Below are positions 1-6,568 of a DNA stretch of 8,245 nucleotides, in pieces. The notes under the pieces were generated by a model that saw only the letters and a program-made list of their open reading frames with translations, was not told the origin of the DNA and did no database searches. Each line of letters begins with the position of its first letter. The first letter of the stretch is position 1. The stretch is from NCBI GenBank assembly GCA_031260235.1, contig JAIRKG010000061.1, positions 1 through 8,245 on the forward strand, read 5' to 3'. This stretch comes from Dysgonamonadaceae bacterium. Its GTDB lineage: Bacteria; Bacteroidota; Bacteroidia; Bacteroidales; Azobacteroidaceae. The position numbers were made by a program, and so were the translations under genes.

Positions 1-117
1 AACGGCAAAGGCTACAATTACGCTCAAATGAAAAAAACCAACGAATGTATCGGTTGCGCCAATTGCGGATACGTTTGCCCCGACGGGTGCATAACAGTTT
101 ATAAAGTGAAACTATGA
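1..117 (+). CDS. Ferredoxin-type delta subunit of 2-oxoacid:ferredoxin oxidoreductase (3' end only)
   Basis: Only the last 38 codons are present; the gene begins before the window. The visible peptide holds one [4Fe-4S] ligand set, CIGCANCGYVCP, followed by DGC, then a short tail ending KVKL and TGA. This is the second cluster motif expected of the small 2x[4Fe-4S] ferredoxin-like delta subunits of 2-oxoacid oxidoreductases, which carry electrons from the thiamine diphosphate site to soluble ferredoxin. Its stop codon overlaps the next start by four bases (ATGA), so it is almost certainly translationally coupled to the alpha subunit. Assignment as the delta subunit rests on motif plus context; a generic ferredoxin domain fused to something upstream cannot be excluded. 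Confidence 0.85.
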   Translation, partial: NGKGYNYAQMKKTNECIGCANCGYVCPDGCITVYKVKL

Positions 118-1193
118 AAGAAGAAATCAAACTGATGAAAGGAAACGAAGCGGTTGCCCATGCGGCGATACGTTATGGCGCGGATGGATATTTCGGTTAT
201 CCGATTACCCCCCAGTCTGAAATTATGGAAACCTTGATGGAAGAAAAACCTTGGGAAACGTCCGGAATGGTTGTCATCCAAGCCGAAAGCGAAGTCGCTG
301 CCATTAACATGGTATATGGCGGGGCTGCCTGCGGGAAACGGGTGATGACTTCCTCGTCCAGTCCCGGAATCAGCCTGAAACAGGAAGGTATTTCCTATAT
401 GGCGGGCGCCGAATTGCCGGCGTTGATTGTAAATGTGATGCGCGGCGGTCCCGGACTGGGAACCATACAACCCAGTCAAGCCGATTATTTCCAAACGGTT
501 AAAGGCGGCGGACACGGCGATTACCGCCTGATTACGCTTGCCCCCAATTCGGTGCAGGAAATGGCTGACCACGTAGCTTTGGGGTTTGATTTGGCTTTCA
601 AATATAACAATCCCGCCATGATTTTGTCCGACGGCGTAATCGGGCAAATGATGGAAAAGGTAATCCTGCCCGAACAAAAACCGCGCAAAACCGAAGCGGA
701 AATCCGCCGCGAACAGCCTTGGGCAACTTTGGGAAAGACCAAAGACCGCCGCCCGAATATCATTACTTCCCTTGAACTGGATCCTGCCGCAATGGAAAGG
801 AACAACATCCGTTTTCAGGAAAAATACAAGAAGATAGAGGAAAATGAAGCGCTTTACGAGGCGTTGTCCTGCGAAGACGCCGAATACCTGATTGTCGCTT
901 TCGGGTCGATGGCGCGTATCAGTCAAAAAGTAACGGAAATGGCGCGGGAAGAAGGGATGAAAGTGGGGCTTTTCCGCCCGATAACCCTCTGGCCTTTCCC
1001 TAAAAAGCAATTAAAGGAATACGGCAAAAAAGTGAAAGGGATTTTGACTGTTGAATTAAACGCCGGGCAAATGGTGGAAGACGTTCGGCTGGCGGTCGAA
1101 TGTGCGGTTCCCGTTCATTATTTTGGACGTCTGGGGGGGATTGTTCCTACTCCCGACGAGGTTTTTGGGGAATTGAAAAAACTTTGTAAATAA
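114..1193 (+). CDS. vorB: 2-oxoacid:ferredoxin oxidoreductase alpha subunit, VorB-like (3-methyl-2-oxobutanoate dehydrogenase)
   Basis: This 359-residue protein is a full-length alpha subunit of a multi-subunit 2-oxoacid:ferredoxin oxidoreductase. It should act in the cytoplasm with beta, gamma and delta partners to convert a 2-oxoacid and CoA to acyl-CoA, CO2 and reduced ferredoxin. Residues 1-190 form the pyrimidine-binding domain I, with GYPITP at 28-33, an AESE motif at 57-60, an SSSSPG stretch at 80-84 and the GGPGLGTIQPSQADYFQ region at 111-127. A second domain follows, with LIVAFGS at 259-265 and RPITLWPFP at 288-296. The start overlaps the upstream stop (ATGA), which supports ATG at 114. 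Length and motif order match the family annotated VorB in Bacteroidota. Substrate choice among branched-chain 2-oxoacids, 2-oxoglutarate and pyruvate cannot be settled from sequence alone, so the VOR label is family-based. Confidence 0.93.
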   Translation: MKEEIKLMKGNEAVAHAAIRYGADGYFGYPITPQSEIMETLMEEKPWETSGMVVIQAESEVAAINMVYGGAACGKRVMTSSSSPGISLKQEGISYMAGAELPALIVNVMRGGPGLGTIQPSQADYFQTVKGGGHGDYRLITLAPNSVQEMADHVALGFDLAFKYNNPAMILSDGVIGQMMEKVILPEQKPRKTEAEIRREQPWATLGKTKDRRPNIITSLELDPAAMERNNIRFQEKYKKIEENEALYEALSCEDAEYLIVAFGSMARISQKVTEMAREEGMKVGLFRPITLWPFPKKQLKEYGKKVKGILTVELNAGQMVEDVRLAVECAVPVHYFGRLGGIVPTPDEVFGELKKLCK

Positions 1194-1231
1194 ATATAGT
1201 ACTTTGAATTAATTATGAATATTTACTTGGT

Positions 1232-1993
1232 ATGAAACTCACTGAAATCATAAATCCCCAAAACGTAGTTTACAAAAAACCGCGTTTAATGAACGACCGC
1301 CCAATGCACTACTGCCCCGGATGCAGTCACGGCGTTATCCACAAACTCATTGCGGAAGTCGTCGACGAAATGGGTTTGGAAGAGAAAACCATCGGAATAG
1401 CGCCGGTCGGTTGCGCCGTTTTCGCCTACAACTATCTGGACATCGACTGGCAAGAAGCCGCACACGGACGCGCTCCGGCGCTTGCAACAGCCGTCAAACG
1501 CCTCAATCCCGACAAAATGGTATTCACCTATCAGGGAGACGGCGATTTGGCAGCCATCGGAACTGCCGAAACCATCCATGCCTGCAATCGTGGAGAAAAT
1601 ATCGTCATCGTTTTCGTCAACAATGCGATTTATGGAATGACCGGCGGACAAATGGCGCCCACCACTTTACTCGGCATGGCAACCGCCACCTGTCCCTACG
1701 GACGAAATGCCGAACTGAATGGCTACCCGCTGAAAATAAGCGAACTGCTGGCGCTGTTGGACGGTACTTGTCTCGTAACCCGACAAGCGGTGCATACGGC
1801 GGCAGCCATCCGGAAAGCGCAAAAAACGCTCCGCAAAGCATTTGAAAATTCGATGGCGGGCAAAGGGACATCCGTTGTCGAATTTGTATCTACCTGTGCG
1901 TCGGGGTGGAAAATGACACCCGAACAGGCCAATCGCTGGATGTCGGAAAATATGTTCCGAAAATATCCCCTGGGGGAATTAAAAGATATTTGA
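1232..1993 (+). CDS. 2-oxoacid:ferredoxin oxidoreductase beta subunit (thiamine diphosphate-binding)
   Basis: This 253-residue beta subunit carries the catalytic cofactor site. The thiamine diphosphate/Mg2+ signature is GDGD at 102-105, followed by NNAIYGMTGGQ at 130-140. Cysteines 28 and 31 (CPGC), 61 (VGC) and 222 (STC) sit where this family binds its proximal [4Fe-4S] cluster, so electron transfer out of the active site should be intact. HGRAPA at 78-83 is a conserved substrate/cofactor-pocket segment in the family. The gene lies 38 bases downstream of the alpha gene and 33 bases upstream of the gamma gene in the same orientation, so all belong to one operon. No strong Shine-Dalgarno is visible before ATG 1232. 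Genes of this kind are labelled VOR or KOR beta; specificity is unresolved. Confidence 0.93.
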   Translation: MKLTEIINPQNVVYKKPRLMNDRPMHYCPGCSHGVIHKLIAEVVDEMGLEEKTIGIAPVGCAVFAYNYLDIDWQEAAHGRAPALATAVKRLNPDKMVFTYQGDGDLAAIGTAETIHACNRGENIVIVFVNNAIYGMTGGQMAPTTLLGMATATCPYGRNAELNGYPLKISELLALLDGTCLVTRQAVHTAAAIRKAQKTLRKAFENSMAGKGTSVVEFVSTCASGWKMTPEQANRWMSENMFRKYPLGELKDI

Positions 1994-2026
1994 TTTTTTA
2001 AATAAACAAATTGAAGAGTTAACGGT

Positions 2027-2572
2027 ATGAAACATGAAATAATTATAGCCGGTTTCGGCGGGCAGGGCGTCCTCTCCATGGGAAAAATCCTTGCCTATTC
2101 GGGATTGATGGAAAACAAGGAAGTTACCTGGTTCCCTTCCTACGGACCGGAACAAAGGGGCGGAACGGCTAATGTAACGGTAATCCTCAGCGACGACAAA
2201 ATATCTTCCCCCGTGCTGAACAGTTACGATATTGCGATTATCCTCAATCAACCGTCGCTGGACAAGTTTGAAAGCAGAATAAAACCCGGTGGAACCCTGA
2301 TTTACGACGGATACGGGATTAGCAGTCCGCCCCTGCGCCAAGACATTGGGATTTTCGAGACGGATGCGATGAATACCGCTGTCGGCGAAGGCAATTCCAA
2401 AGCTTTCAATATGATTGTTCTGGGAGGAATGTTGAAACTGTGTCCGATGGTAACTTTGGAAAGCGTGATGAAGGGATTGAAAAAATCGCTTCCTGAAAGG
2501 AATCATAAATTTCTGCCCATGAATGAGAAAGCGATTTTAAGGGGAATGGAGATTATCAGGGCTGTCGGTTAA
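2027..2572 (+). CDS. 2-oxoacid:ferredoxin oxidoreductase gamma subunit
   Basis: This 181-residue protein matches the POR/KOR gamma family. It begins with the hallmark GFGGQGV (residues 9-15) and has FPSYGPEQRGG near residues 36-46, both conserved in gamma domains. The gamma subunit packs against alpha/beta and in the wider family is associated with CoA-dependent steps and complex assembly. Its length suits a free-standing gamma subunit, not one fused to alpha. It closes the oxidoreductase operon, so the visible gene order is delta, alpha, beta, gamma. The start at ATG 2027 gives the GFGGQGV motif its normal short N-terminal lead. A GAAGAG sequence about 10 bases upstream could serve as a weak ribosome binding site. 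Confidence 0.92.
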   Translation: MKHEIIIAGFGGQGVLSMGKILAYSGLMENKEVTWFPSYGPEQRGGTANVTVILSDDKISSPVLNSYDIAIILNQPSLDKFESRIKPGGTLIYDGYGISSPPLRQDIGIFETDAMNTAVGEGNSKAFNMIVLGGMLKLCPMVTLESVMKGLKKSLPERNHKFLPMNEKAILRGMEIIRAVG

Positions 2573-2586
2573 TTGCCGTTTATAAC

Positions 2587-4548
2587 ATGCAAATACACAC
2601 TCTCATATTACCCTTCTTGCTGTGTCTTCCGCTCTCGCTTTTCGGACAGGATAATCTTCCCGTTCCGCCCGCCCCAGCCGCTGATACCGCGCAAAGAATA
2701 AGATACTGGACAATTACCCCGCAAACCGGCGAGATGATTCCCGCTGTGCCGGATACTGCCCTGACGGACTATTTCAATCGCACCAATGCGGAAGGCATGG
2801 GCGTTTCCGTTGCCTATCTGGGCAATTTGGGTTTGCCGATGGAATCCCGCGTGTTTTTCGAACGTGAAGACCGTTCCGAGTTCCTTTTTTTCGATCCTTT
2901 TTGGGCGTATGCCAAACGGCCGGACAAATTCCTGTTTATCAATACGAAAGTCCCTTACACAAACGTTTCCTACCAGACCGCCGGCAGCCGGCAAACCAAA
3001 GAAGAACGGTTTCGGGCGCTTCTTACGCTCAATGCCGGCAAAAAACTGAACGGGGGAATAGATGTCGATTACCTTTACGCCAGGGGATTTTACAATTCTC
3101 AGGCCGCCAAACATACCGATTGGGTTTTCTTTGGCAATTACCTGTCCGACAGGCATCGCCTGCATCTTTTCGTCAATCCCGCCTCTTATACCAATGCCGA
3201 AAACGGTGGTTTGAACAACGACAACTGGATTTCCAATCCCGAACAGATAGATTCCCGACCCACGCAACCGAGGGAATACGGCACGAGGTTCGGTAACACC
3301 TGGAACTACAACAAAGGCTTCCGCGCTTTTCTCAACTACCGGTATAACCTCGGTTTTGAAAGAGACAGCACATTCGTTCCCGTGTCGAGCCTCATCTATA
3401 CGTTTGATTATACGAAAAAAAGCCGGCGCTTTCACGCCGGCGACACAGCAAACGTCAATGCTTTCTACAATTACGCGGATCATCTCTACCCGTTGAGGAA
3501 TGATAAAACACCGAATGACTCAACGTCTTTCCATTCACTCAAAAACACTTTTGCACTTTCGCTTAGGGAAGGATTCAGCCGGTGGGCAAAATTTGATTTG
3601 ACGGCGTTTGTTACCCACGAACTTAGAACTTTTACGATGATGGGCACAGCTCCGGATACTCTTAGAACGGAACCGGATACCGCCGTCGCCTTCCCCTCGT
3701 ACAAAAAAAATCACAGCAGCCTTTATATCGGTGGCGAACTGGCCAAACAAACCGGTAAAATATTGCGCTACGGTGCATCCGGCAGTATCGGCCTGAGCGG
3801 TTATAATGCGGGGGATATTCATTTGTCGGGGAATATCGAGACGCGGATTCCGTTTTTGAAAAATACGGCGTCGGTCAGGGCATATATCTTTTTCAAAAAT
3901 TTGTCGCCGACTTTTTACGAAAATAATTATACCAGCCGTTATTTTAAATGGAACAACGACTTTGAAAAAGTGAACCGAACGCATACCGGCGGCGAACTTG
4001 ATATTCCCCATACTCGAACCAAACTGGGCATCGACATGGAAAATATTAAAAACCATATCTATTTTGACAAAGACGGTTATCCCAAACAGTATGGCGAAAA
4101 TATTCAGGTGCTTGCCGCTGCTTTGCAGCAAAATTTCCGGTTAGGCGCTTTGAATTGGGACAGCCGTCTTGTATATCAAAAATCCGGCCGACAGAATATT
4201 ATTCCTTTGCCCGACCTGTGTGTTTATTCGAGTCTCTACCTTCAGTTTAAGATAGCTAAGGTGCTTACCGTCCAGACGGGAGTCAACGCCCATTACTGGA
4301 CCAAATACAAATCGCCCGCCTACGAGCCGGCAACCGGACAGTTTAAGTTGCAGGACGAAACGGAAGTCGGCAACTACCCCCTGATCAACGGATACATCAA
4401 CGCACACCTGAAACAGACCCGTTTCTTTATCGAATATTATAATTTGGGACCGATGTTTATCAATCCGCCCGGATATTTTTCGACGCCTCATTATCCGGTC
4501 AATCCACCGGGGGTGCGGATAGGGCTTTCTGTGGATTGGATTAATTAA
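2587..4548 (+). CDS. Bacteroidota putative outer-membrane porin (Porin_10-like)
   Basis: This 653-residue protein starts with a short hydrophobic signal peptide (about residues 1-20, ending SLFG before QDN). There is no lipobox cysteine at the cleavage site, so signal peptidase I export is expected. The rest is rich in aromatic residues, Asn, Tyr and alternating polar/hydrophobic stretches, as in beta-barrels, with recognisable segments such as FLFFDPFWAYAKRPDKF and an ending in GLSVDWIN. Composition, length and these segments match the 'putative porin' family of Bacteroidota; no transported substrate is known to me. It starts 14 bases after the gamma-subunit stop on the same strand, so it is probably co-transcribed with the oxidoreductase. 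I see no clear terminator after it. Confidence 0.82.
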   Translation: MQIHTLILPFLLCLPLSLFGQDNLPVPPAPAADTAQRIRYWTITPQTGEMIPAVPDTALTDYFNRTNAEGMGVSVAYLGNLGLPMESRVFFEREDRSEFLFFDPFWAYAKRPDKFLFINTKVPYTNVSYQTAGSRQTKEERFRALLTLNAGKKLNGGIDVDYLYARGFYNSQAAKHTDWVFFGNYLSDRHRLHLFVNPASYTNAENGGLNNDNWISNPEQIDSRPTQPREYGTRFGNTWNYNKGFRAFLNYRYNLGFERDSTFVPVSSLIYTFDYTKKSRRFHAGDTANVNAFYNYADHLYPLRNDKTPNDSTSFHSLKNTFALSLREGFSRWAKFDLTAFVTHELRTFTMMGTAPDTLRTEPDTAVAFPSYKKNHSSLYIGGELAKQTGKILRYGASGSIGLSGYNAGDIHLSGNIETRIPFLKNTASVRAYIFFKNLSPTFYENNYTSRYFKWNNDFEKVNRTHTGGELDIPHTRTKLGIDMENIKNHIYFDKDGYPKQYGENIQVLAAALQQNFRLGALNWDSRLVYQKSGRQNIIPLPDLCVYSSLYLQFKIAKVLTVQTGVNAHYWTKYKSPAYEPATGQFKLQDETEVGNYPLINGYINAHLKQTRFFIEYYNLGPMFINPPGYFSTPHYPVNPPGVRIGLSVDWIN

Positions 4549-4642
4549 TAACGATTTATAATTTTGCAACACATTAAGTTTTTCCATACTGTTGCATTAT
4601 ATTTCACTTTTCAAATATTTCCAAATTTGTTTTCAATAAAAT
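4549..4642 (+). promoter_or_regulatory. AT-rich intergenic with a possible Bacteroidota promoter
   Basis: This 94-base gap between the porin and the radical SAM gene is strongly AT-rich. TAATTTTG at 4559-4566 fits the Bacteroidota -7 consensus TAnnTTTG exactly. About 20 bases upstream lies ATTG (4535-4538), a weak match to the -33 TTTG, inside the end of the porin gene. A second near-match, TATATTTC, lies at 4598-4605. Either could start a short leader for the radical SAM gene. No Shine-Dalgarno-like purine run precedes ATG 4643. In AT-rich DNA such short matches arise by chance, so this is a candidate only. Confidence 0.35.
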
Positions 4643-6022
4643 ATGAACAAAAAATGTTTGATTATTAGCTTTGATTTTACTAAATCGGATTATCCTCCAA
4701 TTTCGTATTCGATATCTTCTATTTTATCTCAATTCAAAAATACCAATATTATTGATATTGAAACGTATTCGTACAATTTGAATGAATTTTTATCTGCCTC
4801 AAAAGAGCAAATAGAAGAAAGTATTCAAAAAATATTTCGGGAAAAATATCTTGAAAAAATTAATGATTATTCATTTATTGCGTTTGCCGCTTATGTTTGG
4901 TCTGAAAATCTGGTCAGGGAATTAATCAGGATAATACGGCCAAGATTTAATGGTAAAATTATTTTAGGGGGCTACGAAATAACGGCATTGAGTGAGGAAG
5001 AATTGTTACAAACTTATCCTAACGTGGATTTTTATATCAAAGGTTACGCGGAAAAGGCATTGGAAAAAATTTTTGTAAACGAAATCAACGATAGAATTAT
5101 TTATGAAGAAATAGATGGCGAAAATATCATTTCTCCTTATTTATCAGGAGTATTGCCATTGAATACAAAAAAGATACACTGGGAAAGTAAACGAGGTTGT
5201 CCATATCGTTGCGATTACTGTGAACACGGTGCGGCAGCTAGTAAAAGCATTATTAGAATTAGTAATGACAGACTGGATAAAGAAATAGAACTTTTCAAAA
5301 GGTGTAATGTGCGTGATATAAATGTACTAGATGCTACTTTCCTGCTGAACGAACAAGATAATGATACATTAGAACATCTATTAAGTATAGACAGTTGTAA
5401 AAATATTTGTCTGCAAATGCACTTCGATACCGTCAAAAAAGAGAAAGGAGAGCGATTCCTTGAGATTTGCCGAAAACATAAGGATAGAATCTCCCTTGAA
5501 TTTGGTTTACAGACTATTCATAAAAAAGAGATGGAAATATTGAAAAGGAAAAATAATATCCATCATGTTGAAACTGTAATGAAACAATTAAATGATGCTG
5601 AAATAAAATACTCAATCAGTATCATTTTCGGCATTCCATATCAAACTGTGAACTCATTTCGCCAAACAATAGAGTTTATAGAAAAAAATAATTGTCACGA
5701 ATTTGACGCATATCCCCTTCGATTACCTAGAAATTCTATAATGAGAAAAAGAATGGATGATCTAAAAATCAAAGAATTTCAGGGGAAAAGTTTTCCCGTA
5801 TGCTTTGTTAATGAATGTTGTTCTTTTGATCAATCAGAATGGAGAAAAATGTATGATATTGTTGTATCTAAAACGGATAAACCTCCATTTTGCGGAGATC
5901 CAATTGAAGCAATAAAACCAATATCCGAAAAAATGCTGTCTACTTACTTAAATGGAGGTATTCATTGCAAAATAAAAAGTCAACAATATAATTGTAGTAG
6001 AAGTATATTTTTTGAAGTATAA
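4643..6022 (+). CDS. Radical SAM protein with N-terminal B12-binding-like domain, substrate unknown
   Basis: This 459-residue protein has the radical SAM cluster motif CPYRCDYC (Cys186, Cys190, Cys193), which binds a [4Fe-4S] cluster and S-adenosylmethionine to generate a 5'-deoxyadenosyl radical. Later core elements are EFGLQT (286-291) and IIFGIPYQT (327-335), the usual late strands of the TIM-barrel. Residues 1-145 resemble the Rossmann-like cobalamin-binding domain of B12-type radical SAM proteins (IILGGYEIT at 106-114, then NVDFYIKGYAE at 127-137), but I see no DxHxxG motif, so base-off B12 binding is doubtful. The C-terminal part has extra cysteines at 387, 392, 393, 417, 442 and 451 that might hold auxiliary clusters. 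The gene is far more AT-rich than its neighbours and has no pathway partner here, suggesting horizontal acquisition. The family is clear; the reaction is not. Confidence 0.85.
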   Translation: MNKKCLIISFDFTKSDYPPISYSISSILSQFKNTNIIDIETYSYNLNEFLSASKEQIEESIQKIFREKYLEKINDYSFIAFAAYVWSENLVRELIRIIRPRFNGKIILGGYEITALSEEELLQTYPNVDFYIKGYAEKALEKIFVNEINDRIIYEEIDGENIISPYLSGVLPLNTKKIHWESKRGCPYRCDYCEHGAAASKSIIRISNDRLDKEIELFKRCNVRDINVLDATFLLNEQDNDTLEHLLSIDSCKNICLQMHFDTVKKEKGERFLEICRKHKDRISLEFGLQTIHKKEMEILKRKNNIHHVETVMKQLNDAEIKYSISIIFGIPYQTVNSFRQTIEFIEKNNCHEFDAYPLRLPRNSIMRKRMDDLKIKEFQGKSFPVCFVNECCSFDQSEWRKMYDIVVSKTDKPPFCGDPIEAIKPISEKMLSTYLNGGIHCKIKSQQYNCSRSIFFEV

Positions 6023-6030
6023 CATGCCGA

Positions 6031-6279
6031 TTCTTTATTCCGTCCGTCGTATGACAATTTACAGTCGGTAGTTGTGGGATTAAAAACGACTTCGAGGGCA
6101 AATTTCGACAGGCGGGCTTCGATATAACGGGGAGCGGCGGCTCCGTCGCCGGTCAGGATATTTCCCCAGTTTCCCTGGCGGTCGACCAGCAAATCCTTTT
6201 CTCCCAACTGCACCAAAGCGTCGCCGATAGATGCGTCGCCGTGCGGGTGACGGCTGCGACTTTGCAATCCCACTACGTC
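6031..6279 (-). pseudogene. parC: Internal fragment of DNA topoisomerase IV subunit A, truncated at both ends
   Basis: Read on the minus strand, about 73 codons encode an uninterrupted match to the DNA-breakage domain of a type IIA topoisomerase A subunit, in the form typical of Bacteroidota ParC. It runs from HPHGDASIGDALVQL through LLVD, QGNWGNILTGD and APRYIEARLSKFAL to LSYDGRNKE. The Tyr in APRYIEARL is at the position of the catalytic tyrosine. The normal protein is several hundred residues longer. Here the N-terminal part is missing: DVVG precedes HPHG but with one extra residue and an unusual LQSRSR link. Everything after NKE is also gone, and similarity stops at about 6031, only 8 bases past the radical SAM stop codon. 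No start fits it. It is best read as a non-functional remnant, presumably alongside an intact copy elsewhere. Confidence 0.8.
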
Positions 6280-6284
6280 ACCCG
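6244..6284. repeat. Perfect 9-bp inverted repeat at the upstream edge of the parC fragment
   Basis: CGGGTGACG (6244-6252) and CGTCACCCG (6276-6284) are exact reverse complements with a 23-base spacer. The left arm overlaps the codons just before and within the HPHG motif, and the spacer covers the anomalous LQSRSR linker. It may mark a rearrangement junction or be a folded leftover of another element. I cannot assign a function. Confidence 0.5.
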
Positions 6285-6286
6285 GA

Positions 6287-6300
6287 GCCGCGATAGCGGC
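6287..6300. repeat. Small GC-rich hairpin
   Basis: GCCGC (6287-6291) and GCGGC (6296-6300) pair perfectly around a GATA loop, immediately next to the 9-bp inverted repeat. It is not followed by a T-run on either strand, so it is not an intrinsic terminator. It contributes to the structured, non-coding character of the interval. Confidence 0.45.
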
Positions 6301-6327
6301 GCGGCAATCCGGAGAAAAACCCCACCC

Positions 6328-6465
6328 CGTCATTGCGAGGGCGAAGCCCGAAGCAATCCAGCCTCCTTTTTCTCGAAAAAGACAATCTTTTTCAAGAAAA
6401 GGACAATCTTTTTGATGCCCCGTAACCGTTTTTTGCTGGATTGCTTCGCTTCGCTCGCAATGACG
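6328..6465. repeat. REP/MITE-like inverted-repeat element
   Basis: The left arm (6328-6362) starts CGTCATTGCGAG and ends GAAGCAATCCAGC. The right arm (6435-6465) is its reverse complement at both these 12- and 13-base ends; only the middle differs (GGCGAAGCCC in the left arm, CGAAGC in the right). The arms enclose about 72 bases with no open gene. This TCATTGCGAG...GAAGCAATCC motif is a widely dispersed bacterial intergenic repeat that is often mis-translated as 'RHCERSEAIQ' or 'LDCFASLAMT'. The arrangement is that of a non-autonomous palindromic element able to fold into a long hairpin. No transposase is present, and I see no clear target-site duplication. Confidence 0.75.
6375..6416. repeat. 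Two tandem 21-bp units in the element's loop
   Basis: Units at 6375-6395 and 6396-6416 share GACAATCTTTTT exactly (6381-6392 and 6402-6413) and a preceding GAAAA run, with a few mismatches at the ends. The duplication lies inside the loop of the inverted-repeat element and probably arose by slippage. It has no protein-coding sense that I trust. Confidence 0.7.
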
Positions 6466-6484
6466 AGTACGGCGCAATGACGAG
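6456..6484. repeat. Short direct repeat at the right end of the element
   Basis: CGCAATGACGAG occurs at 6456-6467 and again at 6473-6484, a 17-base period. A shorter echo, GAATGACG, lies at 6494-6501. The first copy is the terminus of the right arm, so the later copies look like partial duplications of the element end. Slippage or nested insertion of the same repeat family would explain them. Confidence 0.55.
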
Positions 6485-6511
6485 GTGAGGATGGAATGAC
6501 GCGCCAACAAA

Positions 6512-6544
6512 AAACCCGACAAGTCATCACGACTTGCCGGGTTT
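6512..6544 (-). terminator. Rho-independent terminator of the T9SS surface-protein gene
   Basis: AAACCCG (6512-6518) pairs with CGGGTTT (6538-6544), and CAAGTC (6520-6525) pairs with GACTTG (6531-6536). There is one A/C mismatch between the two blocks and a 5-base loop, ATCAC. On the minus strand the stem runs into a six-T tract (complement of A6509-A6514). It lies 24 bases past the stop codon of the minus-strand gene. The plus-strand side is not followed by a T-run, so termination should act mainly on that gene. Confidence 0.88.
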
Positions 6545-6568
6545 AAGAGAAAATTTACTTGCTATGAG

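Noticed and set aside
99..1010. Long antisense open frame opposite vorB, and similar ones opposite the porin and inside the surface-protein gene
   Set aside because: They lie fully opposite well-recognised genes, and their peptides show no domain logic. They arise from codon bias on the coding strand.
1194..1231. Possible internal promoter between the alpha and beta subunit genes
   Set aside because: TACTTTG here lacks the correct TAnnTTTG spacing, and no paired -33 element fits before the ATG.
4565..4596. TGCAAC ... GTTGCA inverted repeat after the porin, considered as a terminator
   Set aside because: The stem is only 6 bp with a 20-base loop and is not followed by a T-run, so it is too weak.
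6241..6480. 79-codon plus-strand open frame over the repeat region
   Set aside because: It contains RHCEGEARSNP and LLDCFASLAMT, which are translations of the dispersed inverted repeat arms and not a real protein.
5980..6522. 180-codon minus-strand open frame taken as a gene
   Set aside because: It starts inside the terminator, runs through the dispersed repeat (the RHCERSEAIQ-type spurious peptide), crosses the parC fragment and ends inside the radical SAM gene. It is a composite artefact; only the parC part is meaningful.
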